Source: Pseudomonadota bacterium (GTDB lineage: Bacteria > Pseudomonadota > Gammaproteobacteria > Xanthomonadales > Rhodanobacteraceae). Taken from it: 11,234 bases of DNA. The translations under genes and the position numbers were made by a program. Every line of letters begins with the position of its first letter. The first letter of the stretch is position 1. Below, one piece after another: positions 6,770-11,234 of this stretch. A model generated the notes under the pieces. The model saw nothing but the letters and a program-made list of their open reading frames with translations, was not told the origin of the DNA and searched no databases. The stretch is taken from positions 1-11,234 of the forward strand of contig JAJYMF010000390.1 of the NCBI GenBank assembly GCA_021787175.1, read 5' to 3'.

Positions 6770-7762
6770 ATGCCCACGCGCCGTCCGCCCGATCTGCCCG
6801 AACGCGATGTGACTCCCGAGGCGATCTATCAGGATCGCCGCCGCCTGGTGCGCCTGCTGGCGCTGAGCCCGCTGGCGCTGGCGGCCTGCAGTCCGAAGGG
6901 TGAGGCCGGATCGCCGACACCGGCACCGCCGCCGCCACCCGCTCCGGGGACCGCATTGAGCTACACGCCGAATCCTGCGTTCCGCACCCGCGGACCGCTG
7001 ACCAGCTGGCAGGACGTCACCCACTACAACAACTACTACGAATTCGGCACCAGCAAGTCCGACCCCGCGCGCTATTCGGGCGCATTCAAGCCGCGGCCAT
7101 GGAGCGTCACCGTGGGTGGCGAATGCGAGGCCCCCGGCATCTTCGCGCTCGAGGACCTGATCAAGGGCATTCCGCTGGAGCAGCGCATCTACCGGCACCG
7201 CTGCGTCGAGGCGTGGTCGATGGTCATTCCGTGGGTCGGCTTCCCGCTCGGCACGCTGCTGAAGCGGTTCAAGCCGACTTCGCGCGCCAAGTATGTGGCG
7301 TTCACCACCGTGGACCGCCCCGGCCAGATGCCCGGCCTGTCGTATCCGGTGCTGGACTGGCCGTACCGCGAGGGTCTGCGCATCGACGAGGCCATGCATC
7401 CGCTGACCCTGCTGGCGGTCGGCGTCTACGGGCGCGTGCTCCCCAACCAGAACGGCGCGCCGCTGCGGCTGGTGGTGCCATGGAAGTACGGCTTCAAGAG
7501 CACCAAGGCGATCGTGCAGATCGCTTTCAGCGAAACCCGGCCGGTGACCTCGTGGAACCAGGCGGCGCCCGACCGCTACGGGTTCTACGCCAACGTCAAC
7601 CCGGATGTCGGCACCGTGCCCTGGAGCCAGCACACCGAGCGCCGCATCGCCGGCTCGGGCTTCAGCCTGTTCGGCAACCGCATCGCCACGCGCCTGTTCA
7701 ACGGCTACGCCGATCAGGTCGCCAGTCTCTATGCGGGCATGGACCTGAGGCGCGACTACTGA
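6770..7762 (+). CDS. msrP: Protein-methionine-sulfoxide reductase catalytic subunit MsrP
   Basis: 330 residues, a molybdopterin enzyme that repairs oxidised methionines in cell-envelope proteins with electrons from MsrQ. Close to E. coli MsrP (YedY) throughout: YNNYYEFGTSK, YRHRCVEAWSMV with Cys145 as the expected molybdenum ligand, WVGFPLGTLL, DEAMHPLTLLAVGVYG, VPWKYGFKS, YGFYANVNP, and LFNGYADQVASLY at the end. The N-terminus has a twin-arginine motif (DRRRLVR, residues 22-28), as expected for Tat export of a folded cofactor enzyme. Unlike E. coli MsrP, the hydrophobic stretch ends in a lipobox, LAAC with Cys40, followed by Ser41 and a proline-rich linker at ~49-59. It may therefore be a lipoprotein. 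The ATG at 6770 has GGAG upstream and gives the family N-region TPEAIYQDRR. Its stop overlaps the msrQ start (TGATG). Confidence 0.96.
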   Translation: MPTRRPPDLPERDVTPEAIYQDRRRLVRLLALSPLALAACSPKGEAGSPTPAPPPPPAPGTALSYTPNPAFRTRGPLTSWQDVTHYNNYYEFGTSKSDPARYSGAFKPRPWSVTVGGECEAPGIFALEDLIKGIPLEQRIYRHRCVEAWSMVIPWVGFPLGTLLKRFKPTSRAKYVAFTTVDRPGQMPGLSYPVLDWPYREGLRIDEAMHPLTLLAVGVYGRVLPNQNGAPLRLVVPWKYGFKSTKAIVQIAFSETRPVTSWNQAAPDRYGFYANVNPDVGTVPWSQHTERRIAGSGFSLFGNRIATRLFNGYADQVASLYAGMDLRRDY

Positions 7763-8412
7763 TGCGCCGGCTGGATGCCGTCGGCTGGAGCAAGCCGCTC
7801 GTCGTACTGCTGGCCCTGATGCCGCTGGCGCTGCTGGTGCTGGCTGCCCTGCACGGCACCCTGGGTCCGGATCCGGTGTCGCAACTGGAAAAACGCACCG
7901 GTATCTGGGCGCTGCGTCTGCTGCTGCTGACACTGTCGATCACGCCGCTGCGGCGGATCACCGGCTGGAACGGGCTGATCCGCTATCGGCGCATGCTGGG
8001 GCTGTTCGCGTTTTTCTACGCCAGCGTGCATCTGACCGTGTATCTGGTGATCGATCTCGGCGGTTTCTGGTCGCAGATCTTTGCGGAGATCGCCAAGAAG
8101 CCCTACATCACCGTCGGCTTCGCCGCCTGGCTGCTGCTGATCCCGCTGGCGCTGACCTCCACGCGCGGGATGATGCGGCGCCTGGGCCGGCGTTGGGGCC
8201 AGCTGCACAAGCTGGTCTATGCCATCGGCGTGCTGGCGATCCTGCATTTCGTCTGGCAGGTGAAGTTCGGCCGGACCATCGCCGTGCGCGAGCCGGTGAT
8301 CTACGCGGCGATCCTGGCGGCCCTGCTGCTGGCGCGCTGGCGGCCCAAACGCGCGGCGCTCAGCGCGCGGCCAGCACCAGCGCGATCGCCAGCGCCAGCA
8401 CCGCCGCCGTGA
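7762..8412 (+). CDS. msrQ: Protein-methionine-sulfoxide reductase haem-binding subunit MsrQ
   Basis: 216 residues, an inner-membrane b-type haem protein of the ferric-reductase-like family that passes electrons from the quinone pool or flavins to periplasmic MsrP. About six membrane segments are visible, around residues 13-31, 48-63, 79-97, 116-132, 150-165 and 175-191. Candidate haem histidines are His90 (ASVHLTVYL), His149 (GQLHKLVY) and His162 (LAILHFVW), matching the E. coli pattern. GADPV-like GPDPVSQLEKRTG and RPYLT-like KPYITVGF are further family marks. The start overlaps the msrP stop by TGATG, with GAGG 11 bases upstream, so the pair is co-translated. The C-terminal tail after ~200 is Ala/Pro/Arg-rich and lies over the 3' end of the convergent FHA gene; it is likely cytoplasmic and not conserved. 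Confidence 0.95.
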   Translation: MRRLDAVGWSKPLVVLLALMPLALLVLAALHGTLGPDPVSQLEKRTGIWALRLLLLTLSITPLRRITGWNGLIRYRRMLGLFAFFYASVHLTVYLVIDLGGFWSQIFAEIAKKPYITVGFAAWLLLIPLALTSTRGMMRRLGRRWGQLHKLVYAIGVLAILHFVWQVKFGRTIAVREPVIYAAILAALLLARWRPKRAALSARPAPARSPAPAPPP

Positions 8413-9103
8413 GCAGCAGCCACCACACCTCGCGACGCGGGCCGGCGGTGTCCTCGGGCAACGCCGCCTCATGCGGCAGAAACGACTGCGCCGCCTCGTC
8501 GCGCGCCGCCACGGTCGGCGCCTCGACGCGAAAACGCTGCAGGCCGAACACGATCTGATCGCCGTCGTGCAGGCGCGCAGTGGTTACCGCATGACCGTTG
8601 ACGCGCGGACGCTGCTCGTCCGGCAGCCCTGCGCTGCGCAGGCAGGGAATGCCGTCGCACAGTTCCACCCGCACCGTGCCGGCGGGCTGGCCTGGTCCGT
8701 CGAGACTCAGCGCCGGCGCGATCGGCTGAGCCTGGCCCGACAGCGCGCCGGTCAGCACGCGCAGGGCCGCGACTCCCGTCAGGCTTTGCGGATCGGCATC
8801 GGTCGCGGGGGCTGCCGGCGGCGGCAGGTCGCTTTTCAGCAGCAGTTGAGTGTTGCCGACGGTGATCTGATCGCCCGCCGCCAGCAGTGCACGCTCGCGC
8901 ACCGGGCGGGCGTTGACGTAGACGCGCGGTGCGCCCGGCAGCACATCGAGCACGGTTCCGCGGCGATCATGGCTGAGGCGCAGATGGCGACCGAAGACAC
9001 TCGCGTCGTCGAGCACCAGATCGCAACCGGCCTCACGGCCGACGATGATCGTCGTCGCGGAGCTGGCAAAGTCGTCGCGAGGCGCGGGCAGGCCGAGGCG
9101 CAT
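8360..9103 (-). CDS. Tail-anchored FHA-domain protein
   Basis: 247 residues. Residues ~15-90 are a forkhead-associated domain: IIVGREAGCDLVLDDASVFGRH followed by VYVNARPV and LAAGDQITVGNTQLLL. FHA domains bind phosphothreonine peptides. Gly22-Arg23, His40 and Asn64 are at the expected places, but the Ser of the usual SxxH motif appears as Phe37. Residues ~115-205 look like a second, degenerate FHA domain: LRVLTGALSGQ at its start and RVNGHAV...LHDGDQIVFG at its end, without a clear GR or SxxH. The last ~20 residues (WWLLLTAAVLALAIALVLAAR) form one membrane helix at the extreme C-terminus, so the domains should face the cytoplasm. No Ser/Thr kinase, phosphatase or type VI secretion gene is in the window, so its partner is unknown. 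The 3' end overlaps msrQ by 53 bases. The ribosome site before the ATG at 9103 is weak. Confidence 0.85.
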   Translation of the reverse strand: MRLGLPAPRDDFASSATTIIVGREAGCDLVLDDASVFGRHLRLSHDRRGTVLDVLPGAPRVYVNARPVRERALLAAGDQITVGNTQLLLKSDLPPPAAPATDADPQSLTGVAALRVLTGALSGQAQPIAPALSLDGPGQPAGTVRVELCDGIPCLRSAGLPDEQRPRVNGHAVTTARLHDGDQIVFGLQRFRVEAPTVAARDEAAQSFLPHEAALPEDTAGPRREVWWLLLTAAVLALAIALVLAAR

Positions 9104-9128
9104 GGGGCGGGATCCGGAAAGCGCGGCG

Positions 9129-9134
9129 ACTCTA
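9129..9134 (-). promoter_or_regulatory. Putative extended -10 box (TGC-TAGAGT) of the FHA gene
   Basis: TAGAGT on the minus strand is preceded by TGC (9137-9135), an extended -10 pattern, and lies 25 bases before the ATG at 9103. No -35 box is clear, which is common with extended -10 promoters. It lies back to back with the -10 box of the divergent gene at 9153. Confidence 0.35.
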
Positions 9135-9152
9135 GCATGCCACCGCCGCTGC

Positions 9153-9158
9153 TAAGAT
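9153..9158 (+). promoter_or_regulatory. Putative extended -10 box (TGC-TAAGAT) of the PHA-system gene
   Basis: TAAGAT is preceded by TGC (9150-9152) and lies 25 bases before the ATG at 9184. The same TAAGATCGGC string is found before the thioredoxin/NHL gene. It probably drives the PHA-system gene and perhaps the patatin gene behind it. Confidence 0.4.
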
Positions 9159-9183
9159 CGGCCGCCACTCCGGATGCGCAGGC

Positions 9184-9459
9184 ATGCCCAGCATCGACAT
9201 CACCCGCCAGCACGCGGTCAGCCTGGAGGAGGCGCGCGCCATCGTGGACGAACTGGCCGCGTCGATGCGCGAACGTTTCGGCGTCGACTGCGCATGGCAG
9301 GGCAATACCATGAGCTTTCGCCGCAGCGGAGTGAACGGCGCGATCGAGGTCGGCAAGGATCGCGTGCGCGTGCATGCCGGCCTCGGCTTCCTGCTGCTGC
9401 CGCTGAAGGCGACGATCGAGGACGAGATCCGCCGTCATCTCGATGCCCACTTCGGCTGA
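9184..9459 (+). CDS. Polyhydroxyalkanoic acid system family protein (PHA granule-associated region type)
   Basis: 91 residues, the usual size of this small family, which was first described from genes near PHA synthesis clusters. The sequence fits the family by its start (PSIDITRQHAVSLEEARAIV), a helix, the short strands WQGNTMSFRRSGVNGAIEVG, and the end VHAGLGFLLLPLKATIEDEI followed by RRHLDAHFG. Function is unproven; no signal peptide or membrane helix is seen, so it should be cytoplasmic or bound to granules. No PHA synthase or phasin gene lies in the window. The ATG at 9184 follows a short GCAGG that is too close to be an ideal ribosome site. The gene is divergent from the FHA gene and is followed after 84 bases by a patatin-like gene on the same strand, with no terminator seen between them. 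Confidence 0.8.
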   Translation: MPSIDITRQHAVSLEEARAIVDELAASMRERFGVDCAWQGNTMSFRRSGVNGAIEVGKDRVRVHAGLGFLLLPLKATIEDEIRRHLDAHFG

Positions 9460-9486
9460 GGCGCGTTTCGCACTTTCAGCTCGTTC

Positions 9487-9500
9487 CGGTTGTCCAACCG
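9487..9500. repeat. Short inverted repeat CGGTTG-TC-CAACCG
   Basis: Perfect 6-base arms around a 2-base centre, in the 84-base gap before the patatin gene. It could be an operator half-site pair or a weak hairpin. There is no T-tract behind it, so it is not a terminator. It covers a TTG (9490) that is in frame with the patatin gene. Confidence 0.3.
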
Positions 9501-9543
9501 ATTGCCCCATGGCCAGACTGGGCCGCCTGCTCCGGGAACGCGC

Positions 9544-10836
9544 ATGCTGCAACTCGACGCCGAACGCCCTGCCCGCAACGCCCGTGATCGAGCCCGCATC
9601 GGCTTGGCCGTCGCCGGCGGCGGCCCGATCGGCGGCATGTGGGAGCTGGGTGCGCTGCATGCGCTGGCCGACGGCATCGATGGCCTCGACCTGACCGATC
9701 TGCACGTGTACGTCGGCGTCAGTTCCGGTTCGTTCCTCGCCGCCGGTCTGGCCAACGGGCTGGACACCGCCGAAATGGCGCGCATCTTCCTCACCGGCGA
9801 TTCGCGCGAGGCGGTGTTTCATCCCGAATCCTTCGTGCGCCCGGCGCTGTTCGAATACATGAAGCGCGCCGCGGGCATGCCGCGCATGATGCTGGACTGG
9901 ATGGCGGAACTCGCCCGCCATCCGTTCGGCGCGCGGCTTTCGGACGCCGTGCTGCGTTTCGGCAGCCTGCTGCCGACCGGCCTGTTCGACAACGAATCGG
10001 TCGAAGCCTTCCTGCGCGAGATGTTCACCGGGCCCGGCCGCAGCAACGACTTTCGCCAACTCCGGCGCAAGCTGTATCTGATCGCGGTCGAACTGGACTC
10101 CGGCAAGGCGGTGCGCCTGGGCGGCCCCGGGCTCGACGACGTGCCGATCTCGCGCGCGGTCGAGGCCAGCGCCGCACTGCCCGGCCTGTATCCGCCGGTC
10201 AGGATCGGCGAGCGCTGGTACGTGGACGGCGCGCTGGCGCGCACCCTGCACGCCTCGGCCGCGCTGGACCAGGGCGCGACCCTGGTGTTCGCGGTCAATC
10301 CGCTGGTGCCCTACAACGCCGACCGTGCGCCGGGGACCGGCCGCGCCGCGCCGGAAAGCCTGATCGAGGGCGGTCTGCCGGCGGTGCTGTCGCAGACCTT
10401 CCGCACCCTGCTGACCTCGCGCATGCAGACCGGGCTGGGCAAGTACGCCCAGGCCTACCCGCAGGCCGACATGCTGCTGTTTGAGCCGCGCGCGGACGAG
10501 GTCGAACTGTTCTTCACCAACCTGTTCAGCTACAGCCATCGGCGCCGCGTCGCCGAGCTGGCCTGGCGCGTGGTGCGCGCCGACCTGCGCCGCAACGCCG
10601 GAACACTGGCGCCGCTGCTGGCGCGTCACGGGCTGGCCCTTCACCACGAGCGCCTCGCCGCAGCCGATCGCAGCCTCGAGGCCAGCCTGCGCCTGCACCC
10701 GGCGCGCGATGCCGCCACGGCATCGCTCAACGCGGCGCTGAACGACCTCGACGGCGCGCTGCGCCGGCGCAAGGCAGCGTCGACGGCGACGCCGAAGCCG
10801 GCATCCGGCCGGCGCCAATCCGCAGCAGGTCATTGA
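9544..10836 (+). CDS. Patatin-like phospholipase family protein
   Basis: 430 residues. The patatin core spans residues ~18-235: a glycine-rich oxyanion-hole loop AVAGGGPIGGMWELGAL (residues ~22-38), the nucleophile motif GVSSG with Ser60, and the catalytic Asp228 in YVDGALA, so the Ser-Asp dyad is intact. Such enzymes hydrolyse acyl esters of phospholipids or related lipids. No signal peptide is seen; LDGL-type helices follow, and the C-terminal ~180 residues are outside the core and end in a basic Ala/Arg-rich tail. The ATG at 9544 is chosen because the family core starts soon after it and GGGA lies nearby; a TTG at 9490 would add 18 unremarkable residues. Following the PHA-system gene on the same strand, it may work on granule lipids or PHA, but this is a guess; a general membrane-lipid role is equally possible. 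Confidence 0.88.
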   Translation: MLQLDAERPARNARDRARIGLAVAGGGPIGGMWELGALHALADGIDGLDLTDLHVYVGVSSGSFLAAGLANGLDTAEMARIFLTGDSREAVFHPESFVRPALFEYMKRAAGMPRMMLDWMAELARHPFGARLSDAVLRFGSLLPTGLFDNESVEAFLREMFTGPGRSNDFRQLRRKLYLIAVELDSGKAVRLGGPGLDDVPISRAVEASAALPGLYPPVRIGERWYVDGALARTLHASAALDQGATLVFAVNPLVPYNADRAPGTGRAAPESLIEGGLPAVLSQTFRTLLTSRMQTGLGKYAQAYPQADMLLFEPRADEVELFFTNLFSYSHRRRVAELAWRVVRADLRRNAGTLAPLLARHGLALHHERLAAADRSLEASLRLHPARDAATASLNAALNDLDGALRRRKAASTATPKPASGRRQSAAGH

Positions 10837-10863
10837 ACCCTGCTTTCGCCGGTGCGGCGCGCA

Positions 10864-10872
10864 TGGCACAAT
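10864..10872 (+). promoter_or_regulatory. Putative extended -10 box (TGG-CACAAT) of infA
   Basis: CACAAT (10867-10872) matches four of six bases of TATAAT and is preceded by TGG, the extended -10 form. It is 40 bases before the infA ATG, in the 76-base gap after the patatin gene. The -35 region is not convincing. Confidence 0.3.
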
Positions 10873-10876
10873 TGCA

Positions 10877-10894
10877 GGCTTGCGCGGCTTGCGC
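10877..10894 (+). repeat. Two tandem copies of GGCTTGCGC in the infA leader
   Basis: A perfect 9-base direct repeat, twice in a row, ending 18 bases before the infA start. It would lie in the 5' untranslated RNA if the -10 box at 10867 is used. It could be a regulator site or chance. Confidence 0.35.
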
Positions 10895-10912
10895 AGCCCC
10901 GATCCGGAACCC

Positions 10913-11131
10913 ATGGCCAAAGACGACGTCATCGAAATGGAAGGCACGGTCACCGAGACCCTGCCCAACACGATGTTCCGCGTGCAACTCGAAAACGGCC
11001 ACATCGTGACCGCGCACATCTCCGGCCGCATGCGCAAGAACTACATCCGCATCCTCACCGGCGACAAGGTCAAGGTCGAGATGACTCCCTACGACCTGAC
11101 CAAGGCCCGCATCACCTACCGCAGCAAGTGA
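10913..11131 (+). CDS. infA: Translation initiation factor IF-1
   Basis: 72 residues, exactly the usual bacterial IF-1 length. It is an OB-fold (S1-like) protein that binds the 30S A site and helps IF-2 and IF-3 during initiation. The whole sequence matches the family: MAKDDVIEMEGTVTETLPN, FRVQLENGHIVTAHISGRMR, KNYIRILTGDKVKVEMTPYD and LTKARITYRSK. The frame stays open a little upstream, but the ATG at 10913 gives the invariant MAKDD start. The ribosome site is weak (GGA). It stands alone here: the aat, ate or clpA genes often found beside infA in gammaproteobacteria are not in this window, though one could lie past the right edge. Its stop codon is part of a TGACGTCA palindrome that belongs to the repeat region behind it. 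Confidence 0.98.
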   Translation: MAKDDVIEMEGTVTETLPNTMFRVQLENGHIVTAHISGRMRKNYIRILTGDKVKVEMTPYDLTKARITYRSK

Positions 11132-11136
11132 CGTCA

Positions 11137-11150
11137 GGATGACGTCATCC
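11137..11150. repeat. Perfect 14-base palindrome GGATGACGTCATCC
   Basis: A self-complementary 14-mer six bases after the infA stop codon. Its core TGACGTCA occurs three times here: 11129-11136 (covering the infA stop), 11140-11147 and 11199-11206. It forms the head of the hairpin repeat that follows. Confidence 0.6.
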
Positions 11151-11183
11151 CGTGCCGTCCATGGATGGACGACAGCACGGGAT
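11147..11183 (+). terminator. Long bulged hairpin after infA, repeat unit 1
   Basis: ATCCCGTGC (11147-11155) pairs with GCACGGGAT (11175-11183), and CGTCCA (11156-11161) with TGGACG (11166-11171), around a TGGA loop. An ACA bulge at 11172-11174 is the only defect in 15 paired bases. No T-tract follows, so it may stabilise the 3' end or assist termination rather than be a textbook intrinsic terminator. The GTCATCCCG...CGGGATCC form resembles dispersed intergenic repeats known in several proteobacteria. Confidence 0.5.
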
Positions 11184-11198
11184 CCGGACCGGGAAAGC

Positions 11199-11234
11199 TG
11201 ACGTCATCCCGGCTCGTACGGGGATGTACAGCCG
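11199..11234 (+). repeat. Repeat unit 2, hairpin cut by the right edge
   Basis: The 13-base head TGACGTCATCCCG at 11199-11211 is identical to 11140-11152, 59 bases apart. Behind it CGGCT (11210-11214) and GTAC (11216-11219) pair with AGCCG (11230-11234) and GTAC (11226-11229), leaving one bulged C and a 6-base loop. The head is the same as in unit 1 but the stem sequence differs while pairing is kept, as in a repeat family. The element probably continues past the window. Confidence 0.55.

Noticed and set aside
6644..7933. Upstream extension of the serC frame to more than 790 residues
   Set aside because: The extension is antisense to msrP. The family N-terminus and ribosome site place the start at 6643.
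8360..9103. FHA gene as part of a type VI secretion cluster
   Set aside because: No other type VI secretion gene is present in the window, and the tail-anchored layout differs from the usual cluster FHA protein.
9487..9543. TTG at 9490 as the start of the patatin gene
   Set aside because: It adds 18 residues with no conserved features, has no ribosome site, and lies inside an inverted repeat. The ATG at 9544 is preferred, though not proven.
10864..10875. Sigma-54-like TGGCAC...TTGCA before infA
   Set aside because: The GG and GC elements are about 9 bases apart, not the 12 required for -24/-12 promoters. An extended -10 reading fits better.
8836..11037. 733-codon minus-strand open frame across the PHA, patatin and infA genes
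   Set aside because: It lies antisense to three recognisable plus-strand genes, including infA, and its translation is Arg/Ala/Gln-rich with no domain. Long antisense frames are expected at this base composition.
11129..11206. TGACGTCA as CRE/ATF-type transcription factor sites
   Set aside because: That factor family is eukaryotic. The octamers are better explained as heads of a bacterial palindromic repeat.

Overview
The window is high-GC proteobacterial DNA, most likely gammaproteobacterial and possibly Xanthomonadales/Lysobacterales-like. The reasons are a serC-pheA-hisC-aroA cluster like the aromatic supraoperon of pseudomonads and relatives, a msrPQ pair, and start codons that are often GTG. 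The lineage is an inference from gene order and protein resemblance, not from a search. The sequence is almost fully coding. No stretch without a gene exceeds about 130 bases. I see no rRNA, tRNA, CRISPR, transposase or phage gene.

Left part, all on the minus strand (read from right to left): serC (phosphoserine aminotransferase), pheA (chorismate mutase/prephenate dehydratase), hisC (histidinol-phosphate or aromatic aminotransferase), aroA (EPSP synthase), kdsB (CMP-KDO synthetase), then a partial gene for a thioredoxin-fold plus NHL-propeller protein that runs off the left edge. pheA-hisC, hisC-aroA and aroA-kdsB each share a 4-base start/stop overlap (GTGA, GTGA, ATGA), so they should be translationally coupled. 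The usual tyrA between hisC and aroA, and cmk after aroA, are absent. A hairpin and a -10-like box between kdsB and the NHL gene suggest the NHL gene may have its own promoter.

Middle part: a 126-base divergent region separates serC from msrP-msrQ on the plus strand. These encode the periplasmic molybdenum methionine sulfoxide reductase and its haem membrane partner. This MsrP carries both a twin-arginine motif and a lipobox, so it may be a Tat-exported lipoprotein. msrQ meets a convergent minus-strand gene for a tail-anchored FHA-domain protein, and their 3' ends overlap by 53 bases.

Right part: an 80-base divergent region with back-to-back -10 boxes leads to a small PHA-granule-associated-type protein, a patatin-like phospholipase with an intact Ser/Asp dyad, and infA (translation initiation factor IF-1), all on the plus strand. 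infA is followed by a pair of hairpin repeats that share a TGACGTCATCCCG head. This looks like a dispersed intergenic repeat family that may also end infA transcription.

No complete unknown defence or mobile system is visible. The most interesting points are the cysteine-less thioredoxin/NHL protein, the lipoprotein-type MsrP, the rearranged aromatic operon, the degenerate FHA protein and the repeat downstream of infA.
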